Of a stretch of DNA of 64,000 nucleotides, positions 47,800 through 60,418 are shown one piece after another (position 1 is the stretch's first letter; every line of letters starts with the position of its first letter). The notes under the pieces were generated by a model, which was given only the letters and a program-made list of their open reading frames with translations, searched no databases and was not told where the DNA came from. The position numbers and the translations under genes were made by a program. This DNA comes from Laguncularia racemosa (taxonomy: Eukaryota; Streptophyta; Magnoliopsida; Myrtales; Combretaceae): assembly GCA_037954665.1 (NCBI GenBank), contig JBBMOL010000013.1, positions 992,001-1,056,000 on the forward strand, read 5' to 3'.

Positions 47800-50700
47800 A
47801 GAGAGACAGGGACAGTCAGGGGATGTCGATGTTCCTTGCTAATGCCCACATACCTGTTCCATTGACACTTGCTGCCTCAAACTCTGTGTATGTAAGTCGA
47901 GTATATTTTAATCAATTATTTATAAATATTTATTATAATGAAACAAACTTTTATTATTATTATATATTAATTTTTTTGTTTACATATTTAACATTGAGAT
48001 GGAAGTCAGCCTGGTAGATTTGGTTAATTCTACGCAAAGGACAGTGAAGTCCCTAAAAGACTATTCGAGCTAAATAATTAAGTGGAGTTGAAGTGAAGCT
48101 CGAATTACTTGAATAGATTATCAAATCAAGTTTGGATATATAATTTTTGTTTTGATTATATTGTAAATTTAATCAAAGTTAAGTTGAGTATAAATGTTAA
48201 TTATATTTAATTCTAATTCAGATATTAATATTATTTTTTATGAGAAAAAATATATTTTAGATCAATTTAGTACAAATAAATCTAATTGATTTAAGGTTAA
48301 GCTTTTGAATACTATTTTAAGTTAAATTTAAATTTAAAATATTAAGCTTGATAGAGTTCAAAGTGAGTTTAAGCTTTAAAAATTTTGAATTAATAACTAA
48401 CTTGAATTTAATATTTTATCATTTTGATGCAATCCATTCGTTAGGATAGTTTTGCTAATAACAATCGACAGGATCCAATTTGGTTGTATTTTTAATAACA
48501 GTTCATACATGTGAGAAAAAGGTTGGAAAAAACAATCATTGGCTGCTTTTAACTTTTTTTATAATCGAATTAACCAGTAAAAGAGACGAAGATGATTCCT
48601 TGATCCACATTTCATACTTCGTTAAGTTAGGTGAAAAATACAGAGTATGGAATAAATGAAGAATAGTTTTCCCTACATCAAATCCATATCCATTCATGTT
48701 CCATGAAATTAACTTATCATTCATACTCTATGAAACTAATTTAGCAAGGACTTGCTTCTTTTTTTTTTTTTCTGAATGTTTTTATTTAATGGGTTTGCAC
48801 CATTGATCGATTTGGTTTGAAACTGGAGTCAAAATCACCCTTTCCCCATTTATTTTAGGAAACTAATGGCGTTGGTCAAATTTATGGATTATTTTTCTTA
48901 AAAAAAAATAGAATAGATAGTAAATGAACTAAGATTTATTTTAAACTATACATGTACGGCTTATTTTAAGTTAAAACTACTTTAAACCTCCCAAGGCCTT
49001 ATAGGTAAAGTTTTACCGACCGCTAAGTAATATGAGTCAACTTGTTTAACTAAAAAAAAAAAAGAAAAAGAAAAAGGGCTAAACTTAAAAACTTCAGCAC
49101 ATTTAAAAGGAAAAAAAATATAGAGTATTTATATTAATACTATTTTTTTAAATTAATTAAAAAAATAATATTTACCTTTAGTAGGTTTATTTTAAAATAT
49201 TAAATTTTGTTTTAAAAAATTCATAACAAGTTAATGAGTTGGCCCACTTACTTAATTAAATTGTATAAGTATGTCAAATGTTGTAAATTGGTAAGTTAGT
49301 TTACTTAACCCATCAATGCACTGTAGGGCAAGTTGGGTTAAAAATTTTAGCTTATATATAAGCATGTCAAAATAAGCTAACCTATTTAACCTATAGGTTA
49401 ATATAAATTGGAGTAGGTGGACTCATTTTAACTCGTTTGCATAACTTTATTTATAGTCTAGTTTTCTAAATATCTTACAAGAGAAGGGTGAAATGAGCTT
49501 ATGAGATAATTATAGGATTTCACATTGGCTGCAATGTGAGAGAAAAAAGAGTAATGAGTATAGGGTTTCCTAAACATCTCAACAAGGAAGAGCTAAAAGG
49601 ATTAGACGAGGTAAGTAACTTGCGTTCACATCTACTTTTAAAAAAAATTCCATCTTTTGAAATCTAAATATACGATAGTGAGTATTGTTGAAAGATTATA
49701 TATATATATATATAATATGATAAAATACCATGGTTTCGTTGTATATAAGAAAGTGTATTTTAAAAATAAAAAACTTTATGACTATATTTTTATGTAAAAA
49801 GCTTGGATCATCGGATTACGAATAGGGTCATGGAACTCTGCCGATCATGATTTGAATATACGTGAATTAAGTATTGATACTTTTCAGGACTTTATGATTT
49901 GGGTCGTACTCGTACCCACTGCCTAATATGGTTTTGGGTCATACACTCCATCGACAGTCGGCTCATGTCATTTTGTGTATTATCTGCAGAGAATGTGACA
50001 TTTCTAGCCAGTAGGCACTATAAAGTGCCTATGGCTTGGGTGGTGTTGGGTTTTTGGGGATGACTGTAAACATATAGTGCCTAGGATTAAGACTTTGAGC
50101 TACGGTTTGAGCTAGATTCTTTAGAGGTGTTTGAGTAATTACAAACTAATTTGGAATCCATTCTTATATCATATTACCTCAGCTAAACTAAGTATTAGCT
50201 ATTACTTGTTTATTCCATTTTATTAGAAATGATAATTACATCATTATTTCATTTTATTCCTCAAAGAAAAAATGTTGTAGGGAGGATAATTTTAAAAAAT
50301 AAAAAGTTCTCCTAAGCATTAAATAATGTTTTATAGGAACGTTACATATAAACGTTTGCTATATTGAATATGTTTTTCTTGAATTTTTTCGATATTTATT
50401 ACAATAAAAACTTTATAGTTATCAAATATCACTATAATAATCTCAAAATATTGCCTTACTAAGAGCCTGTAATAGCAAAGGATGGAAGGCATTATTTAGT
50501 TTTTGTCAAACCTAAATATTAGAATTTGCAACTTGTACACACGATCTGGTCCGTTTAAGGAAACAACAACTTTTATATCTCCAACTTTAAGAAGAGGCAA
50601 CAAATTTCTCTTTTACTACAGTACAACAAAGGCTTGACTTCACATCTGTACATGATGGACAGTTGTATATCACAATCACATGTTTCAGTAAATATCAAAA
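47800..50700. other. Intergenic, AT-rich, transposon-like debris
   Basis: No gene recognised. 48045-48450 repeats words such as AGCTCGAATT, AAGTTTGA and TTAAGCTT, as in non-autonomous DNA transposons, but no clean ends were found. 49300-49440 contains CAAGTTGGGTTA and AGCTAACCTATTTAACC wording like that at 2085-2225. 49800-50100 has higher GC and short palindromes (own entry at 50012) but no open frame. Confidence 0.4.
50012..50031. repeat. 20-bp near-perfect palindrome
   Basis: TAGGCACTATAAAGTGCCTA reads almost identically on both strands, with mismatch only at the centre. A half-site, ATAGTGCCTAGG, follows about 45 nt later (about 50074). No gene is adjacent, and it may be part of a decayed LTR. 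Confidence 0.6.
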
Positions 50701-50739
50701 TCTACATTGTATAGTACAAAAGAATAGCTCACCAATGTC

Positions 50740-53700
50740 TCAGGATTTTCGCTTTGATTTCTCCAAGCGAGATTTCATGAAAGAGTTTATCTGACCCCAA
50801 AGCAAGAAACCAGTCCCGACTGATCTCACTATGGCAGACTTTTTTGCTCCTCCCCTTACAAACTCAAATTCCCTAACAATGTTATGTTGAATACTTTCCC
50901 TGTCATCGTGTAGAGGTAATGCAACTGAACCTTGCGACTCGAGGCTTTTGATCCATCCTCGTAACAGATGATTTATTACCTGCATACAGTGTGACAGTAG
51001 TAGTAGATAGTGTAAGAATAAGACAGACAATGAAAGCAGAATGATGACTCAATCGATAGAACCCATCATCCTCTTAAATCTTTTGCTTCACCAGAAAAAC
51101 GGCACCTGTTAATATTACTCATATAACAGAATCATGCTACAGAAGAAGTTTGAAGACAGGCAACCAATGCAATGGGCTTCATTTTCCCGGTGTGAGACAT
51201 CCTTCTAATCAGTAGCTAGGAATCTCAAGTTGTATCATGCATATAGGTGTCTTTTGTTTCGCAGAAAGCATCTTCGGTATTCTTTTTGACATTTGTTGTA
51301 ATTGAAGATTTGTAATTGTCAAATATTGTCGTAATAATCTCACAAGGTTGCAGATACTAGTGATTTTTAGCAATAAATGGTGTTAGAAAACAGCACAACC
51401 CCTGTCCTTCATTTGAGATGGTTAACCACCACGAAAAATATGAATAAGCAGTGAGGAAAATAGTTTTCCCTTTAATTAAAAAATCATTTTCTTTATTTTC
51501 AATAAGCAGTTCTTGTGATGATGAACTTCCCTAAGAAGTCATCAACTGCCACCTTCACCTTTCACCATTAAATGTTGCTGCAAGCGACAATTAATTGTTA
51601 TCTCTTGGGGTTACTATATTTTATGATAATCTAAAGCTTTGAGTATAAGAAATTACGAGAAAAGTTCAGAAAACGTTTTCTACTGAGCAAACATACCCAT
51701 TATACCTATTTTGTGTCTAAGAGGTTAATGCACAAGTTAGCTTCAGGTTTCTCTTATTACGCAATGCCATCTACATAATTATAACCTTAAATAAAGGGAA
51801 GAAGATGAAATCTACCTTTCTACGTCTAATGCTAAAAAACTGCAACAAGAAGCAAAACAAATTAAAGAGAACTTCATACATGGACAAATGATTGCAGCTG
51901 AAGTTTCAGATTGGAAAAATGAGTACACACCTCAGGGACTTCATCATGGGGGCAATGACCAGCAGGGCTGATCTCGTAATATGGAGCTTCACAAACCTCT
52001 CTTTTCACCTGACGACCCCATACAGGCTTCACCCATGGATCTTCTTTTCCATACATAAGGCAGATAGGTGTATTGTTCATCCGACACCTATCAATTAAAT
52101 TGATAGAATTTGAAATTGTAAATTGGAGAAAGGATTGCAACTAAAAGCACATTGCTTAAGTATATATCATTATGTACCTTGATAGAGACTCTCCAAAAGA
52201 CAGTTTTCCCTGAGGAGCAAACATTATTGAAGCAAATGCTGCTGCAGCAGCAGGATGTCGAGTTGTTTCACGTATATGAGAAGATACTATGTCAATATTG
52301 ATGGAATGATCTGCGTACACTTGTTTAAGAATCTCCTCAATGCTTTCTGAATTGCTTATCTTCTGCCAACTAGTTAAAAACTGAAATTTGTTTAGATGAC
52401 TTAAGCAAAATGAATCTGAAGACAGTGGGGTTAGCAAATGATGTTTCTAACACATACCCCCCAAATATAGCTACTAATTTGAACAGCAATTTATGGCCCC
52501 CAAACAAGGCATAAATTAAGAAATAAATATAAAAGCACATACTATATATACAAGTTCAAACATTTAGGTGGTTGGTTGTTGATCTAAAATTTATCAGCTA
52601 TTAAAGCAAAAGGCCGCAAGTTGAAATATCTGTACTGTCATTTCACCCTTCTTAATTAAATGGTCCACTTGGTGGGCTTTCATAAAGAACCTCAGCATAC
52701 AAAAGAGATTGTGTTTAAGTATAAAATATAAAAGGGTACACCGATCTATTAAGTTTAAGCTTTTCTATCAGCTGATTATAGAGTTTGATTCAATAGCATG
52801 AACTACAGGCAAGTTTGAAGAATACAACAAGGGTGTTCTCACTTTGATTAATTAATTTGATGTATGAGGAACTGAATACATTTAACTGGTGAAAAAACTT
52901 ACACAAGCTCAGTGAGTTTTCTTACTCCTGCAGGGAGAGGAAAAGTTCCAGCCCATGGAAATATCCTTGCTAGTCTTGGATACCTTATCGGATTTGGAAG
53001 AAAACCCCAAAATGGGGTTGCATTAAGCAATGTTACGCCCTTTACCAACTGAGGATTGCATGCTGCAAAATAAAGTGCTACATATCCACCGAGGGAATTC
53101 CCAACAACATAAACTGGTTCACCAATAACCTGCAAAGAAAAAACTGGATGAACTAAGCTAGTTTTTCTTATTATGACCCCATCTTGCAATGAAAATAGAA
53201 CAATGAATTTTGCTTGTCAACCGGCTGATAGATACTTAAGCTTGCAGATTGGTGTGGGCTTTTACATTTATCTTAACATAAACCATTATCGAGCCTTAAC
53301 AAGTTTGGTGAAAGTGGTCGAAGTTAATCAAAACACTAGGATACGCACTTTGGCAGGTGCAGGAAACTAGGTGTTTATAAACAAGCATTACTAGCTAATG
53401 AAAAACCATTAACTGGCACGACATATTACTAATAAGCCTAGTGCATAAAAAAATGTAAGGTAGACAGTGTGGAATATACATATACTGGCTCTGCAATTCC
53501 GACAGGAAACAGCTCAGTGGAGGAAAATTATTATGGCGCCATGATTTTGAATTAATCAAAAAGAAACAAAGAATAAAGGAAGTCAATCAGTACCTCTTAC
53601 CTCTTCTACAAAGCACCGAACTTGATCCTGCCATAAATCCATTGAATAAACAAGATTCCTCGCCCATGGTGCACATGTTCTCCGGAAGCCCCATATATGA

Positions 53701-54365
53701 TCATTTTCTTTTCCCTCCATTTCATTTTCCTCATCCAATAGGGGTGTAGGATCTTCAAAAGGTAATGATTTTCCCTGCCCAAGAAAATCCAATGCAAATA
53801 CTCTATATTCACAACCTAAATCCTTTAACTGCTTCTCATAATGGAAGGAACCAACACCAAAACCTGGAAGAAACAAGACCGGGGGTGAATTGGCATTTCC
53901 AAACCCAGCTTTCTCATAATGCACAACAAGCTTGGGCTTCCACTCCCAGAAACAGCTGCTTATTTTAGCTTCAGATTCGCCATTGGATTCATCAGGCCGT
54001 CCTGGAATGAGAACCCCATTTACAGCTTCTTCTCCTTCATCAGAAATGCTCCATCCATCCTCTTCATCACCAATCACATAAGTATTATAGCTTCCACTAT
54101 AGACCTTAAAATCAGCAATTCTATTATCTTCAGCAGCTTCTAACATAATAAATCCTCTCTTACTCTTGTTGTTTCTAAAGCCCAGAGAGCCTAAATTGGA
54201 TGATCTCAAGAACTGACTTCTAAGCACGATACAAGTAATGAAACCATCAGTTCTTCTACAAGCAAAAATGTTCCTTCGACTTGAATTTAATGTCTTATCA
54301 AGGAAACTATACTTCAAATCATCAATCCGGAGGCATGGCACAAAATTGTATGACAGGATTTCCAT
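50740..54365 (-). CDS. PPH: Pheophytinase, chloroplast alpha/beta hydrolase (5 exons)
   Basis: Pheophytinase removes phytol from pheophytin a to give pheophorbide a during leaf senescence, in the plastid. Exons on the minus strand: 53601-54365, 52903-53129, 52178-52369, 51931-52087, 50740-50979. All have GT..AG introns and the frame closes to 526 aa, slightly longer than the Arabidopsis enzyme. The first roughly 75 residues are Ser/Arg/Asn-rich and fit a transit peptide. The hydrolase fold starts near residue 150 (VVHYEKAG, PVLFLPGFGVGSFHYEKQLK). The nucleophile is Ser267 in GNSLGGY, the acid is Asp411 in GKEDPWV, and the base is His439 in AGHCPHDEVPE, wording specific to PPH. The start is the first Met in the frame. 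A 5' UTR intron is possible upstream (about 54400-55300). Confidence is high; senescence-linked control is known for the family but is not visible here. Confidence 0.94.
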
Positions 54366-55419
54366 AACCCAGATCCTTTACCTAATTAAACATATAAAGG
54401 AGATGTTTACCTTGGTGGAATAAAAACACATACTTGGAAGGAAATGAAGAAAAGCAAACAAGCGAGAATACACGTTATCAAATGAATATTCCTTGATTCA
54501 AAGATTCTCTCCTTAACAACAACAAAACATTGAAGCCTCATCCCTAGGTGGTTTTGAATTTTTCACTATAAAAGTAAATGCAAAATCCCTGTAAACCATC
54601 GATCTTAGCTATGTAGTAGAAAAATTTCTAATACAAATCAAACTAGACTATAATTTTTTTTCCTATGGTTATCAAAAGCTCTCCTACAAGGATCCTTGTG
54701 CTTTAAATAGCAATTCTTCATTGCTTGAGCTTAAATTGCCAAGCAACTCACGCACTATTAAGTGACTTCTTACAAGAAACTTCTGACTTATACCTGGTAG
54801 TTCAAGTCATTGAAATTGTGAATTAGATCAATGAAATAATAATTCAACTATACGCTCTAAAACTAATCATCTTCACAATATTTACAGCTATCAACTTATC
54901 ATGGTCTGCATTAAGATCCAAATCACTTCGTGAAGAACCAGCTTAGAATTGGTTCTTATCTATATTTTATCTATATCCGTGCCTCTCCCATACCTGATAT
55001 GTATATATTTCACATGATCTTTCTAGTATTCTATTCAGCCAAAGGCCTCGTTTGAAACCGGTATCAAAACGATTCCAAAACGATAAGCCAAGCAGAGCCC
55101 GATGATGGGTTTCGTATAAGTGCAATGATCCTTAGAATTATCCTGTTCTATTTACTAGGATTACAGCCACAAGAACAACGTTATAGCAGGCTAGAGACGA
55201 CTGGATATGAAAAGGGTCATCAAGTATGCAACTAAAAAGCAGAAAGGAAGAGTGAATTGAAACAATTTGAGCATAAAGAAGTGACAGAGTGAAGAGCTCT
55301 ACCTCTAGTATGCAGAAAGAAGTGTCATTGGAGCCTGAATGAATGTCTAGTGAAGTTTCTAGCCAACTTCTCTGGAGAAAGAGCCAAAAGCAGATATTTA
55401 ATTATCGTTTCTGTTATAT

Positions 55420-56739
55420 ATGCCATGAAAAATGAGTAAGATCAATAATAAATATATATTCGAGTGAATATAAAAATCCACCCGACAAAAAAAGAGTTAA
55501 AAAATACATCATAATCCCAAAAATGGTCGTCCTTGAGAGTAGAAACAATTGGGTTCGACATGGAGCTTAAAACTATCTCGGCCTGATTGATTTTATTATT
55601 ATTATTATTATTATATTTGTCATGTATATTAACAGTTGAAATTCTAATGATCGAAAAATTGTTTTATCGATATGTTTTTATTACATAATTATTACAAAGT
55701 GGTGAATGAGATATATTAATTGAAAAGTTAAAATTCACATGAAAATTAAAAAAAAAATATTTTCTAAAGTTTGATCAATTTTGATTAGCAAATGTTACAT
55801 TTGTATTCAAATTTTATATATTTTTTGTAATTAACTATTAAGTTTGAAAATATCAATTTAATATCTAAATTTTACTCATTTATACAATTAACTATCTTAG
55901 TGGAGTTAGTAGAAATACTATAAATGATATTGAAAAGTTTATAAGTAGTAAATTAATATTTTTAAACTTCAGACGTTTAATTAAAACAATTAGCAAAATT
56001 GAAATACCAAAGAAGTGATTTACTCATTTTGATTTTACAATCAACTTTCTTACTTTTTAAGTTAAAAGGTGATATTTATATTACACTATAGTATATGATA
56101 ATATATCAAGAACTTTATAGACTATTATTATATGACGAAGTTTTGCAATAAAGAGATAGTTATAATAAGAGAAATGTATACTTTTAGTTTTAAATAGTTA
56201 CTTTTTTTTATTTTTTAACTTTTTTCTTTCTTTCCTATATTTGGATCTTCAACATTCTTAAAGCTTTATAAAATAGGATATCTATTAATTTTCAAAACAA
56301 TAGTATTATATTAACTTTTGATTTGCTTGGTTTAATAGACCAAGGTGATAAGGTTTGTACAACTTTTTTAAAGCGCAACCCACACCAACCCCTCCCTTCT
56401 CCCTCCACCACCCCCCCTGAACCAACACCTAGCCCTCTTTTTTTTTTTTACTTTTAATTATTTCTTTTTATATCTTTATTATATGATATAATTAAATATA
56501 TAAGTAATAATTTTTCAGTGAACTGTGTAATCAAATATGTTTAATATTATTATTTTATTAAATTAATTATTATGAACTAATTTGAAACTAACACCTATCA
56601 TGAAGGGATGAAAATTTTAACTTAAATCCTATTTTTGCATGAGTTTCAAAACATTATGGATTCTAATTGAAAAGAAAAAAAATGTTGAAGATTTAAATAA
56701 AAATATGGATAAATGTTAAAAACTAATAGTGTATATTTC

Positions 56740-56773
<34 letters not shown>

Positions 56774-56780
56774 TCATGTA
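55420..56780. other. Intergenic, AT-rich with simple repeats
   Basis: No gene recognised. It holds (TTA)n at about 55590-55612, an inverted-repeat element at 55761-56014 (own entry), a C-rich patch at about 56385-56425 and an (AAT)n microsatellite at 56742-56772. Confidence 0.4.
55761..56014. mobile_element. MITE-like inverted-repeat element
   Basis: The left part (TTCTAAAGTTTGATCAATTTTG, then TAATTAACTATTAAGTTTGAAAATATCAATTTAATAT) reappears in reverse complement at the right part, in about 55940-56014, with substitutions and indels. The wording (AAGTTTGAAAATAT, AATTTTACTCATTTAT) recalls widespread plant MITEs. No open frame is seen. The ends and the target site are uncertain. Confidence 0.4.
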
Positions 56781-56788
56781 TATTATGT

Positions 56789-58900
56789 CAGATATTTTGT
56801 GATTTATTGTATGGTTAAAATTAGGCTTAAGTTAGGTTAGTTTTATATGATTGTTCCAAGCCTACACTAGTCCAATTGGCTAAGTTAGTTTCTTTAAATG
56901 AGGTACTGATTTTTAACCCTTCATCATTAAATGAAACTAAAATTCGAGAGAATAATGATTACCATGACCTGGACCTACATTTTGCCATAAAAAAAGAATC
57001 AAAGAGTGTGTAAACTACCATTATACCCCTCTTATGCATTTCTTATTGTTTAGAATATTTTCACCATCTTGCAATGCCTTTCTTGTAAAGCCAAATATCA
57101 TCACTATTTCTACCACCTTATCTAGAGGCTTTCGTCTAGTGAATAAAGGAAATGGGTCAAGAATGTGAAGATGGAGGCATTGGAGAAAAACAAAATTTGG
57201 GTATTGTTGAATTACTTAAAGGAAATAGGCCAGTAATTAAGTAGGTGTATAGAGTAAAGTATAGGGTAGATAGGTCGATCGAGAGACTCAAGGTATAGCT
57301 AATAGGAAAAGGCTATATACAAACTTATGGGATTGATTATCTCTAAAATTTTACCCTAATTGCAAAGATGAACACCATTAGAATATTATTGCCATTAGCA
57401 ACTAATCATGGTTGGGAATTGTAGCAATTTGATCTAAAAAATGCATCTCTATGAGAACTAGAAGAAGAAATTTATATGGAAGTTTCTTCTAAGTTATGGG
57501 AAGAATTTGATTGCTTATACATTTGTGTTAAAAGAAGGTATTATATGAGCTTGAGCAATCGCGTTAAGCATAGTTTAGAAGATTTTGTGGGCATCATGTT
57601 GGCTCTAGGACATAAATAAAATCAAGGAGGTCACATGTTGATTATTAAACATTCTCTTTAAAAAGGAAATTATGATTCTTTTAATGTATCTTGATGACAT
57701 AATGCTAATAGGGAATGATGATAAACAAAACTTTTTTTCTTTTTCTTTTTTTTTTCTCGATCAATGTCTAGTAAAGGAATTTGAGTTTAAGACAATGGGG
57801 AGGCTAAAGTGTTTTCTTGTGATTGAAGTTGCACCTTTTAGGTAAAGAAATTTCCATCTCATAACAAAAGTATGTTATAGATCTTTTCAAGGAAACAAGC
57901 AATACAACATGTGAACCTGTAAGCACTCATCTTGATCAAAACCTTAAGCTTAGAGTAGCAAAGGAGGATGGTACAATCAACAAAGAGATGTATACAATGC
58001 CTAATAGGGACTTATTTATTCATTTCATATACATCAAATATAGCATATGTAGTAAGTGCAATCAGTTTAATTATGCATTGTTGGAAGAAAGTTCATCTAC
58101 AAGCAACACATATAATTCTTCAATATCTCAAGGAAACACCAAGTAAGGGAATTTTGTTCAAAAGAAATAAAGGAATAGTTCTTATAGCTTATACCGATAC
58201 TGATTATGCTGGAGCTATTGTTGATAAAAGATTAGCTTTAAGATATTACACATTTTTTAGTGGGGAACCTCGTGACTTTGAGGAGTGAAAAAACAAGACA
58301 TTGTTGTTTGATCAAGTGCATAGGTTGAATTTTTGAGTAATGGTTAAAGGTGTGTGTGAATTGCTTTAAATGAATACTATTATTGAGGATTTGAAGATTG
58401 AATAGAATGAGCCTATGAGATTTTATTGTGAGAATAAATCTAAAATTATCATAGCTCACAATTTGATTCACATAACAAAGTAAATTAAAATTAATAGATG
58501 TGTTTACTTATAGCTAATTAGCTAATGTTTTACCATGGTATTGAGTAGCTTAGATTTTTAGACTATTGTGACAAGGTTAATAATAGAGAATACCTATACA
58601 CTAGCTAGAGTAGGTGTGGAAAAAAAAATATGAATATTAGGTTGGATATTTATGTGATTTATTGTAATTTTAAAATTAGCCTCAAATTAGGCTAGTTACA
58701 ATTTACAAAAAGATTTTTATTTATTTTAGATTTTCCTTTTATTCCATGAATTTTTTTTTCCTTTAGTTAGCTCCTAGTTTTTTTTTTGCTTTTCTAAATT
58801 TTATTTATTTATTTATTTTGTAATGGATGTAATCAAACCTACAAGAGGTTGTTTTCCAATACACAAACAAAAGAAATACGATTTCTATTACTCAATCTTT
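56789..58900 (+). mobile_element. Ty1/Copia retrotransposon relic with LTR traces
   Basis: A left passage (56789-56843) and a right passage (58645-58699) share GATATTTTGTGATTTATTGTA followed by AAAATTAGGCTTAAGTTAGGCTAGTT at roughly 80 percent identity. They mark remnants of the two LTRs. Between them lies a broken pol (57100-58500). The right LTR probably runs to about 58900 (an AACCTACAAGAGGTTGTTTTCC passage near the end). The space between the left trace and pol is far too short for gag, protease and integrase, so most of the element was deleted. Confidence 0.75.
57130..58500 (+). pseudogene. Copia reverse transcriptase and RNase H remnant (broken)
   Basis: In frames interrupted by many stops the order is EALEKNKIWVLL, KMNTIRILLPLATNHGW-like text (about 57368-57415), then the KEEVYMEV-like block. 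Next come the catalytic-type motif YLDD (57687-57698, in LMYLDDIMLIGNDD), SQKYVIDLFKETSNTTCEPVSTHLD (about 57860-57940), and SNIAYVVSAISL followed by QYLKETPSKGILFKRNKGIV. The RNase H blocks AYTDTDYAGAIVDKR and the C-terminal DNKSxI-type text follow to about 58490. This is the Ty1/Copia order. Stops, frameshifts and internal deletions rule out activity. Confidence 0.88.
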
Positions 58901-59838
58901 GATGGTACCTTTAGATCGATAGCATAATACTTGAATAGATACATTGACGCACTATATTTACTTAATATATATTTGATTTGCATCGGATTTTAGCTTAATA
59001 TTCATTTATGTTATTTAATTAAAAGCATGCGCATGTAAGTTAAATGAATATCTTATGAAATGGGTAATAATACTAAAGGAAAATATTGAGCATTAGCTCA
59101 CAAAAAAATAACATTAAGAAAATAGAATGAAGTTATCTTTGACACTTTACTCCTAAAACTAAAAGGTATCTAATAAACAATAATAAGGCTTTTTTCTATC
59201 CAAAAAATAAGTAAAACTTAATGTATAAACGTGCATTTTTTTCCCTAATCTAAAAGTCTAAATTACGTTAATGTCTTGTGTAATGCGGGGGTGACCAAGT
59301 AAGGTATATGCGTGTGGTAAGTATAAATTACTGGTAATGATAAAATTGCATGAAAAAAAAAAAGTGTATTAAAAATATATATTTTAGATGGTAATAATAT
59401 ATAATAGAGAACGACTGTGATATTTTAAATTGTTATTATTATTAATTGATAATGATTATATATATATGCTTTAAGCCATTAACCGTGCATTATACAGTTT
59501 TTACTTAATTATATTGCCTGAGAAACTTTTGATCTTCTGACCAAATATTATGAACCCCAATAAAAAATAGTCATAAAAAACTCGCTATTGCAACAAAAAG
59601 ATTAACAACAATACTCCTACTTTAATATACATATAGTACTATATATATAGTTAAGACATTGTCTATCATTTTTATGATTATTAAATTATTTTATGCTTTA
59701 CATAGTTAAATTATATACACAATTTATGGGTGTGAATAACTTTAAAGTAATTGATATGTTATATATATATTTCACATTAAATATGCAAAAAAAAAATAAA
59801 AATCAAGCACCATAATTAATTTATTTTCTAAACATATC

Positions 59839-59871
<33 letters not shown>

Positions 59872-60230
59872 TTCCTGTTGTGTTTTGGCACTTATGTATG
59901 TTTACATGGAATATAGGTACCTTATTGAACATTTGCTCATTTTATTTTGGAAAAAAAATTGTTGAGGCAATTCCTTAAAAATAGACTTAAAAGAGTTGAG
60001 ATTATAGACCAAATCTTATATGGCTTACTAGTTTGACAAAAAGATATGCGGCAAATTCGTCGTACCATTTAATTTTATTTATCAGTTATCTCAGACATAA
60101 TATTCATAACGTAACATTTATATTAATAATAGAAATTGTACTAATAGTCTTCTAAAACTACTTTTTTAAATATATATATATATTATATTACTTAAATAAA
60201 TATTACGTCCAGTCCAATTGTTTCATTTCA
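58901..60230. other. Intergenic AT-rich sequence, no gene recognised
   Basis: No coding potential. It contains poly(A) runs (about 59350, 59787) and (TA)n at 59844-59871. It leads into the GC-richer promoter of the argininosuccinate synthase gene. Confidence 0.4.
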
Positions 60231-60418
60231 ACGGAACCGCTGCTTTTGCAGTGGGCCAGTGGCGGCTTGGCGTGGAAACTCGGTCCGAGTGAACATCACG
60301 TGACTCACTGAGTCACTCTATTTGTGTTTGCCTAAAACCCTAAGAACAACAACTATGATAATAGATAAACAAAACCCTCTACAGCCAGAAAACAAAAGCA
60401 CAAACAAACAACTCAAGC
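60231..60418 (+). promoter_or_regulatory. Promoter and 5' UTR of argininosuccinate synthase with stacked palindromes
   Basis: Within 120 nt there are a TGGGCC site II-type motif (about 60252), the perfect palindrome ACTCGGTCCGAGT (60278-60290) and a G-box CACGTG (60297-60302). Overlapping the G-box is GTGACTCACTGAGTCAC (60300-60316), which holds two TGACTCA-type GCN4/bZIP sites in inverted order. A telo-box AAACCCTAA follows at 60335-60343. These are typical binding sites for bZIP, TCP and related plant factors. The stretch is markedly GC-richer than its surroundings. Function is inferred from motif content and position, 100-190 nt before the start codon. Confidence 0.55.
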
